Origin: Mesorhizobium alhagi CCNWXJ12-2
GTDB lineage: Bacteria > Pseudomonadota > Alphaproteobacteria > Rhizobiales > Rhizobiaceae
Direction of reading: 5' to 3'
Length of the DNA: 64,000 nucleotides
Assembly (NCBI RefSeq): GCF_000236565.1
Contig: NZ_AHAM01000149.1
Coordinates: 23,658-87,657 of the forward strand
Made by a program: the position numbers and the translations under genes. Positions 50,339 through 59,605 of this stretch are shown here, piece after piece. Position 1 is the first letter of the stretch. Each line of letters starts with the position of its first letter. The notes beneath the pieces were generated by a model. That model was not told where the DNA came from. It saw only the letters and a program-made list of their open reading frames with translations, and searched no databases.

Positions 50339-51967
50339 ATGATTTTTGAAAAACCCGACGTGGACGTCCCATCCAATGCGGATGTCTGCATTGTGGGCGC
50401 GGGACCCGTGGGGTTGGCGCTCGCTATGAAATGCGCAAGCCGAGGACTTTCGGCGGTTGTTCTCGAATCCGGAAGCAGCGAAGGAGCCAGTCGCAAAGAA
50501 ACCGGCCTTGGCGCAGTCGAGATCGTAACGCCGCATCATGCCGCGGCGGAACTCATCAGGGCTCAAGGGATCGGCGGCACTTCGCGTTTGTGGGGCGGCC
50601 GCTGCGTGGCGCTCGACGACATCGACTTCGAACGGCGGGACCATGTGCCGTTTTCAGGTTGGCCGATTCCGCATGCAGAGATCGCCGCATATTATGATGA
50701 AGCGCTGACGTTTCTGGGATGCGGCGCCAGCGCCGGAATGTGGCCGGACGAACCTTCGAAAGCGGGAGGCGACATCGACACCGCCATGCTGGAACGATGG
50801 AGCGCCGCACCGGATATAAGGCGCCTCCACGGGGCGAGCCTGCGCGCATCGCCAAATGTCAGGATCTATGCTGACCGCACGGTGGCCGGGATCAGGCTGA
50901 ACGCCGAAGGCGAGCGGGCGACGGCGCTGACTGTCAAATCCCGTAGCGGCCACTCCGTGGAAGTGGAAGCCAAATCGTTTGTACTGGCCGCGGGCGGTCT
51001 GGAGAACGCACGGCTGCTTCTGGCTGCGCAGCGGGATTGGCCTCAGAAGTTTGGCGGACCGGATGGCCCTCTCGGGCGCTTCTATTGTGGACATTTGACC
51101 GGCTATCTGGCGGCGGTCCGATTCAAAGATCAGAGTTTCGCGAGAGATTTGTGGTACAAGCGAAATCGTAACGGCTCCCATCTGAGACGCCGGCTGGCGC
51201 TCAGCCACCACGCGCAGCTGGAACACAGGCTCCTGAACGCGGCGTTCTGGTTGGACAGCTTTTCCGTAGCCGATCCCGCGCATGGCAGCGGCGCCCTGTC
51301 CCTGCTCTATGTCGGGCTCTCGATGCTGGGGCTTCACCCCCGGCTCGGCAGCGGCATGGCGCCTTCGCCGACCGAGCCGCAATCCCGCAGCTACGGGCTG
51401 CATCTGTCGAATGTGCGCAGCGACCCGAAGCTGATTACAGGTATGCTGCACGTGCTGTCGCAGCTTGTGCGCAATCGCCTCGGACAAAAAATGTTTGCAC
51501 TGTTCAATCCGGGGAACCGTCACCTCCTGCGCTACCACGCCGAGCAAGCGCCGAATCCGGACAGCAGGGTCCAACTGGGCGAGTGGCAGGTGGGATCGCC
51601 GCCTGGCCTGCGTGTGGACTTCAGGATTCACCCGCAGGACATCGAGTCGGTGGTCAGGTCACACGAGATCCTGGACAGTTGGCTGCAGGAGCAAGGTATC
51701 GGGCGTCTCGACTTTCTGGCGGACCCGGAAGACCGCAGCCAGATCGTTCTCAACCAGGCGCTCGACGGTTATCATCAGATCGGGCTTACCCGAATGTCCG
51801 AAGACCCGACGGACGGCGTCGTCGATCGCGACTGCCGGGTGCATGGCACAGCCAACCTCTTTGTTGCCGGCAGTTCGGTGTTCCCGACCGCCGGGCAAGC
51901 CAATCCCACGCTTCCGGCCGTCGCGCTTGCACTCAAGCTGGGCGACTTTCTGTGCAAACTGCCATAG
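50339..51967 (+). CDS. GMC-type FAD-dependent oxidoreductase
   Basis: Flavoprotein of 542 residues. The N-terminal dinucleotide fold has DVCIVGAGPVGLALAMKCASRG with the acidic residue in VVLESGS. RAQGIGGTSRLWGGRC is a GMC-type FAD-binding stretch. The GMC_oxred_C end contains the catalytic His in GYHQIGLTRMSEDPTDGVVD and the FVAGSSVFPTAGQANPTLPAVALALKLGDFL closing motif. No signal peptide is visible. Such enzymes oxidise sugar alcohols or related polyols and also occur in glycan clusters. It stands alone after a 239-base gap. Confidence 0.9.
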   Translation: MIFEKPDVDVPSNADVCIVGAGPVGLALAMKCASRGLSAVVLESGSSEGASRKETGLGAVEIVTPHHAAAELIRAQGIGGTSRLWGGRCVALDDIDFERRDHVPFSGWPIPHAEIAAYYDEALTFLGCGASAGMWPDEPSKAGGDIDTAMLERWSAAPDIRRLHGASLRASPNVRIYADRTVAGIRLNAEGERATALTVKSRSGHSVEVEAKSFVLAAGGLENARLLLAAQRDWPQKFGGPDGPLGRFYCGHLTGYLAAVRFKDQSFARDLWYKRNRNGSHLRRRLALSHHAQLEHRLLNAAFWLDSFSVADPAHGSGALSLLYVGLSMLGLHPRLGSGMAPSPTEPQSRSYGLHLSNVRSDPKLITGMLHVLSQLVRNRLGQKMFALFNPGNRHLLRYHAEQAPNPDSRVQLGEWQVGSPPGLRVDFRIHPQDIESVVRSHEILDSWLQEQGIGRLDFLADPEDRSQIVLNQALDGYHQIGLTRMSEDPTDGVVDRDCRVHGTANLFVAGSSVFPTAGQANPTLPAVALALKLGDFLCKLP

Positions 51968-52305
51968 CCGTAGCTGCGCATGCTCACGGCCGCGCCGGAA
52001 CGCATCCGCCTTCGGCCAAGCTGACCGCGTTGGCGCTAGGCGAGCGGCAGGTGGCTGCCCCTCCTTGATGTGGTGACCTTGCCGATTGAGCTGCACGCCC
52101 ATTCCGCAGAACGGTTCTGGCGACGCGGCGAATCCTTGCCGATGCCAAGGATGCTGCTTCCCATTTCTCATGAGCTCGTCCGATCGTGACCGCGGATCGG
52201 CCGATACGTGCTTTTTCATGCAGCGCTCCCATCCGGTCAAAAAGCGTCGATCGATACGGTTGGAATATCTTGGTTGAACTTGTGATGTGGGTGATTCCTT
52301 GACCT
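51968..52305. other. 338-base gene-free convergent region
   Basis: Between the GMC oxidoreductase and the end of the broken LysR gene. Open frames here are continuations of shadows of the GMC gene. No terminator with a T-tract, RNA gene or repeat was recognised. Confidence 0.4.
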
Positions 52306-53219
52306 TTATTGGGCCACGGCCTCTCGAAGCCAGTTGCGAAAACTCCGGAAGCCGTTCGATCGCAGTTTTGATTCGTGGAAGACGAACGAATAATGATCGC
52401 GCACCACGTCGCTTTCAAACAGCACGACCAGTTGCTTGTTCATGAGTTCCTGCTTGACCAGCGTCAGCCTTACGATAGCGATGCCGAGCCCCTCGATTGC
52501 GGCCGGCAGTTCCAACCCGGAACTTTCAAAATCTATGAAGCGTGTGTTGGAGAATATCCTGGCGGCGCGCGGGCCGAGCCAGCGCTCCCAGTTCTTGGTG
52601 AATTCGGCTGAGCGCAGAAGGACGTGGTGCTCCAGATCGTCGGGATCGGCAAGCGGCGGAGCCTTGCGTAGATAGGATGGGCTGCAAACCGGGCAAAGAC
52701 TCCGTCGGCCAGGATTTCTGACACGTAACCCTTGGGCGCGGCGCCGGTCCCGACCCGGATCGCCCCGTCCATGACGTCATCGTCCTCTCCGCCGACGACG
52801 AACTTCACCGCAATTTCCGGATGGTTCGTGTAGAGCGTCCCGAGCACCGGCAAGACGCATTTCTGGAGAAAGACCCGCGGAGAACCGATGACGAGCGGCC
52901 GGCTGTCGGAGGTGGCCGAAATATCCTGAGTGACGAAGCGGATTTCGCCCAAAGTGGCATGTATTTTCGACCAATACTGCTCGCCGGCTTTGGTGAAAAC
53001 AATACGGCGGTGGGCGCGCTTGAAAAGCGGGCAGGCCAAAAACGATTCGAGATTGCGCACCTGGCGGCTGACCGCGCCGGGCGTCAGGCACAACTCTTCC
53101 GCCGCTTTGGCGACGCTCAGATGCCGCCCGACCGCTTCGAATACCGGAAGCGATGTCATCGGCGGCAGGGTCCTGATCGGCTTTCGATTCAACAAGTACC
53201 GCCTGCTGCCGCCCCACAT
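52306..53219 (-). pseudogene. LysR-family regulator (GcvA-like) interrupted by a one-base frameshift
   Basis: The first frame (53219 down to about 52690) gives a normal GcvA-like start: IRTLPPMTSLPVFEAVGRHLS, the HTH AKAAEELCLTPGAVSRQVRNLE, then effector domain up to SEILADGVFARF. At 52686-52688 the plus strand has AAA where a fourth A would keep the frame. With that base, the reading continues CSPSYLRKAPPLADPDDLEH and runs through WERWLGPRAARIF, GLELPAAIEGLGIAIVR and ends at 52306. Everything else is intact, so this is a recent pseudogene, a phase-variable run or a sequencing error. It is divergent from the peptide-type ABC/lyase operon and was surely its regulator. Confidence 0.9.
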
Positions 53220-53258
53220 TGAACCCGTAAGAATTCTCCCGGCAGAAAGTAGGCGATC

Positions 53259-53275
53259 ATTGAGTAAAACTCAAT
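53259..53275. promoter_or_regulatory. LysR-type operator in the divergent LysR/ABC promoter
   Basis: A perfect inverted repeat ATTGAG-TAAAA-CTCAAT, containing a T-N11-A core, lies in the 147-base divergent region, 40 bases upstream of the LysR start and 92 upstream of the binding-protein gene. This is the classic recognition-site form for LysR regulators. Confidence 0.8.
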
Positions 53276-53366
53276 TGAACGCAAAAAATTTCGATTTTCG
53301 CCAGCCTGCGGGCTTCCTATCGTCTGGCGCGACCGTTGGCCTCCGACGGTTGATTGGGAGGACAGT

Positions 53367-54965
53367 ATGGAAAAGACAATGTTCGGGCTGGCTCTCGCCG
53401 CCGCCCTGTCGCTTGCACCGATTTCTGCCGGGGCCGAGGAATTGCGCGTCGGACTTGCGGCGATTGCAACGTCGGTGGATCCGCATTTTCATCGCGCAGG
53501 ATACAATTTCGATCTTCGTGAAAACATTTCCGACGCACTTGTCTATGCGAACGGGGTCACGGGAGAAGTGGAGCCGCGGTTGGCAGCATCCTGGGAAATC
53601 ACCAGCGATACGAATTGGCTGGTGATCCTCGAACCCAAGGCGAAGTTCGACAACGGCAATCCGCTGGGAGCAGATGACGTCATATATTCGCTCTGCCGGG
53701 TGCGGAACGTCCCCAACAGTCCTGGCCTTTACAGCGGCTTCATCGAGACGGTCGCCAATGTCACCGACGCGGGCAACGGCAAGATAATGATCGAAAGTCG
53801 GGAGCCGGACCCCAACCTTCTGCGCAACCTCAGCAATATCGGCATCGTCGAAAACCCGACCGGCCGCACGCTTGCCTATGACGACAAGACCTGCGGCAAT
53901 GACAATTGGCTCGACACCAACGGGTTCAACAATGGCGCGGTCTCGGCAGGCATCGGCCATTATCGCGTCGCCAAATTCACGCCCGACGTGGAAATAGTGC
54001 TCCAGCGCAACGATCAGTATTACGGCAAGCCGGCGCACTATGACACGGTGGTGATCAAGGCGTTGCCCGACAACAGCGCCCGCATCGCGGCTCTGCTCGG
54101 CGATGCGGTGGACGTAATCAATTCCGTGCCGATCAACGCCGTGGAAAGCGTCCAGTCCGCGGGCAAGTTCCATCTTGCCTCGACGCCTTCGACCCTGCTG
54201 ATATTCCTGCTGGCTGACCAGAATCAGGAGCCCACGCCCAAGGTTTCCGGCACCGACGGCAAGAACCCGTTCCTCGATCCGCGTGTGCGCAAGGCGCTCA
54301 ATCTGGCGATCAACCGTAATGAAATTGCCGAAACGGTAATGGGCGGCATGGCTCAGCCAGCCAGCCAGATCATTCTGGACGGCGTGTTCGGGCACAATCC
54401 GGATCTGGCGCCGTATCCCTACGATCCGGCCAAGGCCAAGGCGCTGCTCGCCGAAGCCGGCTATCCCAACGGCTTCTCTCTAGTACTGAGTGCGCCCAGC
54501 GATCGGTATGTAAATGGGGCCCAGGTTGCGCAGGCGGTGGCCGCGATGCTCTCACAGATCGGCCTCCAGGTGACGCTCGAGACGTTCCCGCGCAGCATCT
54601 ACTTCACCAAGGCCAGTGACTACGAATTCAGCCTCTATCTCGCCGGTGCGGCGGCCGACACGGGCGAAGGGTTGAGCCAGATGATCAATCTGGCCGGCAC
54701 CCGCGATCCGGATCGCGGGTGGGGTGGGGCTAACCGTGGCCGGTATTCGAGCGAGGTCACCGACAAGCATCTGGCGCAGGCGCAGGCCACGCTCGACGAT
54801 GCCGAACGCGAAAAGCTGATCCAGGCCGCCTCGAAGCAGGTTTACGAAGACGACGGCTACGTACCGCTCTACCACGAGCTCGGCGTCTGGGCGGTCCGCA
54901 ACGGCATCCAATACGAAGCCAACGCTAACCTCATCAACATCTTCTACACCGCGCGTCCCGAATGA
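53367..54965 (+). CDS. Oligopeptide/nickel-type ABC transporter substrate-binding protein (family 5)
   Basis: Periplasmic binding protein of 532 residues. The signal peptide is MEKTMFGLALAAALSLAPISAGA-EE. The SBP_bac_5 fold begins ELRVGLAAIATSVDPHFHRAGYNFDLRENISDAL and includes WLVILEPKAKFDNGNPLGADDVIYSL, DPRVRKALNLAINRNEIAE and a YDPAKAKALLAEAGYPNG segment. Family members bind peptides, but also opines, glycosides and chelates. It begins the operon with a lyase, two permeases and two ATPases. Confidence 0.94.
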   Translation: MEKTMFGLALAAALSLAPISAGAEELRVGLAAIATSVDPHFHRAGYNFDLRENISDALVYANGVTGEVEPRLAASWEITSDTNWLVILEPKAKFDNGNPLGADDVIYSLCRVRNVPNSPGLYSGFIETVANVTDAGNGKIMIESREPDPNLLRNLSNIGIVENPTGRTLAYDDKTCGNDNWLDTNGFNNGAVSAGIGHYRVAKFTPDVEIVLQRNDQYYGKPAHYDTVVIKALPDNSARIAALLGDAVDVINSVPINAVESVQSAGKFHLASTPSTLLIFLLADQNQEPTPKVSGTDGKNPFLDPRVRKALNLAINRNEIAETVMGGMAQPASQIILDGVFGHNPDLAPYPYDPAKAKALLAEAGYPNGFSLVLSAPSDRYVNGAQVAQAVAAMLSQIGLQVTLETFPRSIYFTKASDYEFSLYLAGAAADTGEGLSQMINLAGTRDPDRGWGGANRGRYSSEVTDKHLAQAQATLDDAEREKLIQAASKQVYEDDGYVPLYHELGVWAVRNGIQYEANANLINIFYTARPE

Positions 54966-54973
54966 GACGCTTT

Positions 54974-55010
54974 GGGAAGGCGGGCCTACCGGTTGTCCCG
55001 CCTTCCCTTT
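54974..55010 (+). terminator. Intercistronic hairpin directly before the lyase start codon
   Basis: A perfect 11-base-pair stem (GGGAAGGCGGG at 54974-54984 with its complement at 54997-55007), a 12-base loop and a short TTT tail end one base before the ATG at 55012. It looks like a leaky terminator that keeps binding-protein mRNA in excess, and it may also hide the lyase ribosome site. Confidence 0.7.
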
Positions 55011-55011
55011 C

Positions 55012-56433
55012 ATGAAAGCTTCAAGCCAAATGGGCACTGAATTCAACGACGCACTGTCGTCGCAATATGACTACCGGGGTCTGCGCGAAGCCTTCTCGCC
55101 TGCGTCGACATACCAGGCATTTCTCAATGTCGAAAAAGCTGTCGCATCGGCGCAAGCCGAACTAGGCATGATCCCTGCGGCGTCGGCCGAAGTGATCGCC
55201 CAGAACTGCCGGTACGAGCGGCTCGACATGGACCGGCTGGCCAAAGGCTACAGCACCACCCGCCATCCGTTGATGCCGCTCATCAACGAGCTCGTCCGGC
55301 TTTGCGGGCCGACGCATGGCGGTTATGTGCATTGGGGCATCACTACGCAGAATGTCGTTCAGACAGGGCTCCTGCTGCTGGCCAAGCGCGCGCAGGAAAC
55401 GCTGGACGGAATCGTAGCTGACATCCTGCGGCATCTGGGGCGACACGCCCGGACGCATGCGACGACGGCCATGGCTGGCCGGACCCATTACCGTCATGCG
55501 GTGCCGATCACCTTCGGTTTCAAGGTCGCCGTCTGGATCGAGGAATTCCTGCAGGCTATCGACCGCCTGCACGAAGCGCAAAAGCGCACCTTCGCCGTCA
55601 TGACGGGTGGCGCGGTGGGCTGCTTTTCGGCCTTGGGAAGAAAAGGGCCGGCTTTCCAGTCGCGGGTCGCGGAATTGCTCGGCATGGAGGAGATGGCCAT
55701 CCCGTCGCGGGCTATTCGCAGTCATATCTGCGAATATGTAAACGCATTGAGCCTGCTGGCCGCCGCATGTCACAAGATTGCCGAGGAGATCTATCAAAGC
55801 GGCTCGGAAGAATATGGCGAACTCCACGAACGGCGGGTCGAAGGGTCGATCGGCTCGTCTACAATGCCCCAGAAGATCAATCCGATCCTGGGCTACGGCA
55901 TCATTTGCGGAAGCAACAAGCTTTATGCTCTTGCCGGGATGCTGATGGCCAGCGCCCATCGACCCTTCGAGTCGGACGGCAGCACCAACCAGCTTTTCGA
56001 GGACAGCCTGGCGGAGGTTGTCCAGACCGTCGGCGAGATACTGGTCCGGACCGAATTGCTGGTCAGGGACCTCGACGTCGACACGGTCAGGATGCGCCAC
56101 AATCTCGACCTGTCGCAGGGCGCCATCTTCGGCGAGATGGCGATGATGCGGCTGGGCGAAACGCTAGGCAAGCATACCGGCCACGAACTGGTCCATGAGG
56201 CGGCCATAGCGGCTCAAACCAGGGGCGTGTCATTCCTCGACGAAATCCTGCATCTACCCGGCGGGCCCTCGCTGAGGGCGGAGATCAAACACAGGCTGGA
56301 GGGCAATGGCGCCAACGGAATATGCGCCGAATATGCCATTTATTTCGGTTCGCTGGTCGAGGACATGACGATGAATTCCTTGCCTGCAATCGGGGAGCGC
56401 CGGATAAACGCCTTTCTCAAGGCCGAACCGTAA
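55012..56433 (+). CDS. Adenylosuccinate lyase / fumarase superfamily enzyme
   Basis: C-N lyase of 473 residues related to PurB and carboxymuconate cycloisomerase. The superfamily signature is GSIGSSTMPQKINPI (Ser282/Ser283 region as catalytic base). Other active-site blocks are THGGYVHWGITTQNVVQTG near 101 and AMAGRTHYRHAVPITFG near 153. Within the family these enzymes remove fumarate from N-succinyl compounds. The location between an ABC binding protein and its permeases points to a catabolic role on an imported N-succinyl amine or aminopolycarboxylate rather than purine synthesis. An ATG at 55030 is an alternative start; neither has a clear ribosome site because a hairpin precedes. Confidence 0.87.
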   Translation: MKASSQMGTEFNDALSSQYDYRGLREAFSPASTYQAFLNVEKAVASAQAELGMIPAASAEVIAQNCRYERLDMDRLAKGYSTTRHPLMPLINELVRLCGPTHGGYVHWGITTQNVVQTGLLLLAKRAQETLDGIVADILRHLGRHARTHATTAMAGRTHYRHAVPITFGFKVAVWIEEFLQAIDRLHEAQKRTFAVMTGGAVGCFSALGRKGPAFQSRVAELLGMEEMAIPSRAIRSHICEYVNALSLLAAACHKIAEEIYQSGSEEYGELHERRVEGSIGSSTMPQKINPILGYGIICGSNKLYALAGMLMASAHRPFESDGSTNQLFEDSLAEVVQTVGEILVRTELLVRDLDVDTVRMRHNLDLSQGAIFGEMAMMRLGETLGKHTGHELVHEAAIAAQTRGVSFLDEILHLPGGPSLRAEIKHRLEGNGANGICAEYAIYFGSLVEDMTMNSLPAIGERRINAFLKAEP

Positions 56434-57417
56434 ATGCTGTCCTTCGTCTTGAAGCGCTTGCTGCAAAGCGTGATCGTGATGCTCTTGCTCTCGATCGTCA
56501 TCTTCGTGGGCGTGTGGCTGATCGGCAATCCGGCCGACGTGTTGATCTCTTCCGAGGCGACCGAAGCCGACCGGCTCGCAGCGATAAGGGCTCTCGGACT
56601 CGATAAGCCCTTATGGCAACAATATCTCATCTTCCTGGGCAATGCCGTCCAGGGAGACTGGGGTACGTCCTTCGTCTACAAGGAGCCGGTCACCACCATC
56701 CTGCTCCAGCGCCTTCCGGCCAGCGTCGAACTGGCGGCGGTGGCCTTCGTCATCGCGATCACCGTCTCCATCCCCGCCGGGCTATATGCAGGCCTGCGGC
56801 CCGATTCAGCACCGGCGCGCGCAATCATGGCGTTCTCGCTCGTCGGCGTCAGCATCCCGACCTTCTGGCAGGGTATGTTGCTGATCATCGCCTTCGGCAT
56901 CGCGATACCCATCCTACCGGTCGGCGACCGCGGCGACGTCGCCACCCATTTCGGCATCACGAGCAGCCTGTGGACGCTCGACGGGTGGTCGCATGTCGTG
57001 TTGCCGGCCTTCAGCCTCGCGCTTCTCAAGATGTCGCTGCTGATCCGTGTCACCCGCGCCGCGACGGTCGAGGTGTCGCATCTTGATTTTGTCACGTTCG
57101 CCCATGCCAAGGGCGTACGGACCTGGAAGGTCGTAATAAGGCACATCCTGCGCAACGCGCTCATCCCGTTGGTCACCGTCATCGGCATCGAGCTGGGCAA
57201 CCTGCTCGCCTATGGCGTGATCACCGAGACGGTCTTCTCCTGGCCGGGGCTCGGCAAGCTTCTGATCAATTCGATCAAGATGCTCGACCGTCCCCTCATC
57301 GTGGCGCAACTGACCTACACGGCGCTGCTCTTCATCTTCATCAACTTTGTCGTCGATGTTCTCTACACGGTCATCGACCCGCGCGTGAAATCGGTCATGG
57401 GGCGGCAGGCGACATGA
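56434..57417 (+). CDS. ABC permease, DppB/OppB family
   Basis: Inner-membrane permease of 327 residues with six helices. The DppB N terminus MLSFVLKRLLQSVIVMLLLSIVIFVGVWL and the EAA-type loop VEVSHLDFVTFAHAKGVRTWKVVIRHILRNALIPLVTV are present, with the ETVFSWPGLGKLL motif. The ATG starts directly after the lyase stop codon, and the stop overlaps the second permease as ATGA. Confidence 0.95.
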   Translation: MLSFVLKRLLQSVIVMLLLSIVIFVGVWLIGNPADVLISSEATEADRLAAIRALGLDKPLWQQYLIFLGNAVQGDWGTSFVYKEPVTTILLQRLPASVELAAVAFVIAITVSIPAGLYAGLRPDSAPARAIMAFSLVGVSIPTFWQGMLLIIAFGIAIPILPVGDRGDVATHFGITSSLWTLDGWSHVVLPAFSLALLKMSLLIRVTRAATVEVSHLDFVTFAHAKGVRTWKVVIRHILRNALIPLVTVIGIELGNLLAYGVITETVFSWPGLGKLLINSIKMLDRPLIVAQLTYTALLFIFINFVVDVLYTVIDPRVKSVMGRQAT

Positions 57418-58625
57418 GTTTGGCCACGATGGACGAATTCGGCCGCCACTTCGCCGAAAGCCGTGTCGCGGTGGTGAGCCTGCTGGTGAGCCTCACCTTC
57501 CTGTTCTGCGCCATTTTTGTCCCGGTGATCGCGCCGACGAATCCCTACGATCTTTCCCAACTCCAGCTTGCCGATGCCTTGAAACCCGTCGGCTCGCCGA
57601 AGGTCGTGCCCGGCGAGGAATTGCGGGTAAGGGTAACAGTTGCGAACGGCGCCGCCACCTTCGAGGATTTGCCCGAAGCCAGCGCAATCAAGGCCATCGC
57701 TGCGGAAGCTTGCGGAGAAAAATGTCTCGACGTCGGCGTCAAGCCCGCCGATGTCGCCCTCGAAAGCCTGCAGATTCGTGGTCTGCCGCCGGGGCTAAGC
57801 GTGGAAGGTGCGAGCAAGCACCCGGTCCAGCCCTGGTGGACCATTGCGGCTCCTGACGACGGCAAAGCTAGAATCCTTGCCGAAGGCGCCCTGCCTTCGG
57901 ATTTCAGCTTTCTCGCAATCGTCAAATCCGCGCCGCAGGAGACCGGGTTTGTCTTCAGCCTGGGTACGGACAGTTTTGGCCGCGATATGCTCTCGGCCAT
58001 TCTCTACGGCATCCGGATCAGCGTCATCGTCGGCCTTGTCGCGGCCGGTACGGCCATGGTCCTGGGGATCGGCCTTGGCCTGCTGGCGGCCTGGATGGGC
58101 GGGACAGTAGATGCCGTCATCATGCGCGCGGTCGATTTCATGCTCGGCTTTCCGGCTTTGCTCGTTGGGCTGGCCGTGCTTGCCATCCTGGGCAACGGAG
58201 TCGACAAGGTCGTCTTTGCCATCATTATCGTGCAGTGGTCCTATTACGCGCGCACGACCCGGTCGGTGGCGATGGCGGAACTGGGCAAGGAATATGTGGA
58301 AGCGGCCAAGACCCTTCGCTTGTCGCCCGTGCGTATCATGCTGCGCCACGTCCTGCCTAACTGTCTGCCGCAAGTCATCGTCCTGTTCACGCTCAACATC
58401 GCCTCGGCAATATCGCTTGAATCCTCGCTCAGCTTCCTGGGTGTTGGGCTGCCCCTCACGCAGCCTTCGCTCGGCATGCTGATCGCCAACGGCTACGAAT
58501 TCATCTTCTCGCAGAAGTACTGGATCAGCCTCTATCCCGGCATCGTGCTGCTGGTGATGATCGTGGCCGTGAACCTGCTCGGCGACAGGCTGCGAGACCT
58601 CAACAACCCGCGGCTGGCACGGTGA
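57414..58625 (+). CDS. ABC permease, DppC/OppC family, with a large periplasmic insertion
   Basis: Permease of 403 residues, about 100-120 longer than usual DppC. After the first helix and the normal PTNPYDLSQLQLADALKP segment (about 41-58), a hydrophilic insertion of about 120 residues follows, including VTVANGAATFEDL, a Cys pair (Cys100, Cys104) and QPWWTIAAPDDG. The family sequence then resumes with SLGTDSFGRDMLSAILYGIRISV (about 182) and continues through the EAA loop KEYVEAAKTLRLSPVRIMLRHVLPN. The insertion lies where the chain is periplasmic, so it may contact the binding protein or ligand. It overlaps the first permease by four bases. Confidence 0.94.
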   Translation: MSLATMDEFGRHFAESRVAVVSLLVSLTFLFCAIFVPVIAPTNPYDLSQLQLADALKPVGSPKVVPGEELRVRVTVANGAATFEDLPEASAIKAIAAEACGEKCLDVGVKPADVALESLQIRGLPPGLSVEGASKHPVQPWWTIAAPDDGKARILAEGALPSDFSFLAIVKSAPQETGFVFSLGTDSFGRDMLSAILYGIRISVIVGLVAAGTAMVLGIGLGLLAAWMGGTVDAVIMRAVDFMLGFPALLVGLAVLAILGNGVDKVVFAIIIVQWSYYARTTRSVAMAELGKEYVEAAKTLRLSPVRIMLRHVLPNCLPQVIVLFTLNIASAISLESSLSFLGVGLPLTQPSLGMLIANGYEFIFSQKYWISLYPGIVLLVMIVAVNLLGDRLRDLNNPRLAR

Positions 58626-58633
58626 GGTGTGCG

Positions 58634-59602
58634 ATGACGGAAGCACTCCTCGATGTGGAAAAACTCAACACCTGGTTCTATACCCGCAAAGGCATCGTCA
58701 AATCCGTGCGGGACGTTTCCTTCGATCTTCGCCGCGGCGAGGTCTTGGGGATAGTCGGGGAATCCGGATCGGGAAAATCGGTCACCGGCATGTCCATCAT
58801 GGGGCAGATCGATGAGCCGGGCCGGATCGTCTCGGGCTCGATCAAACTCGCCGGCGAGGAGCTAACCACCCTCAGTTTCACCCAGATGCGTCATTATCGC
58901 GGCAAGCGTATCGCCATGGTCTTCCAGAACCCGCTGATGACGCTCAACCCGGTCATGCGCATTAGCGACCAGATGTCCGAGGCCATCGGCGAGCACGAAA
59001 ACATCCCGCGAAAGGAAATACACCGCCGCTGCGTAGATGCGCTGTCGGCGGTCGGCATCCCGTCACCCGAGGAACGCCTCAACGCCTATCCGCACGAATT
59101 GTCCGGCGGCATGCGCCAGCGCGTGGTGATCGCCACGGCCCTGCTGCTCGGGCCCGACATGATCATCGCGGACGAACCCACGACCGCGCTCGACGTTACC
59201 ATACAGGCCCAGATCATCTACCAGATGCGCCGGCAGATCGACCAGCGCGGGCTCGGCATGATCTGGATTTCGCACGACCTGTCCACACTATCAGAACTCG
59301 CCGGCCGCATCATGGTCATGTATGCCGGAGCCACGATGGAGATCGGAACCACCGGGGAGGTCATCGGGCTCGCGCGCCATCCCTATACGCGTCGGCTGCT
59401 CGAATCCGTCCCTTCTCGCAACAAGCCCGGGGAGAAGCTGCAGCAGATACCGGGCAATATGCCCTCGCTCCTTTCTCTGGGGCAGGGATGTCCTTTCGCC
59501 AGTCGATGCGAGCGCGCCACGGCGATCTGCAACGAGACGGTTGCGCCGATGCAACTGTCGGACACGCATCGCATCTGGTGCAATCACCCGTTCGAGGATT
59601 GA
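58634..59602 (+). CDS. ABC transporter ATPase, DppD/OppD family
   Basis: ATPase of 322 residues with Walker [14 protein letters not shown]-loop [13 protein letters not shown], signature [17 protein letters not shown], Walker [16 protein letters not shown] and switch His [13 protein letters not shown]. The C-terminal oligopeptide-transporter extension with four cysteines is present in part ([17 protein letters not shown], then IWCNHPF), a site for an iron-sulfur cluster in this family. GAGGTG just before the ATG at 58634 is favoured over a GTG at 58622 that overlaps the permease stop. Confidence 0.95.
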   Translation: MTEALLDVEKLNTWFYTRKGIVKSVRDVSFDLRRGEVLGIVGESGSGKSVTGMSIMGQIDEPGRIVSGSIKLAGEELTTLSFTQMRHYRGKRIAMVFQNPLMTLNPVMRISDQMSEAIGEHENIPRKEIHRRCVDALSAVGIPSPEERLNAYPHELSGGMRQRVVIATALLLGPDMIIADEPTTALDVTIQAQIIYQMRRQIDQRGLGMIWISHDLSTLSELAGRIMVMYAGATMEIGTTGEVIGLARHPYTRRLLESVPSRNKPGEKLQQIPGNMPSLLSLGQGCPFASRCERATAICNETVAPMQLSDTHRIWCNHPFED

Positions 59603-59605
59603 GCC

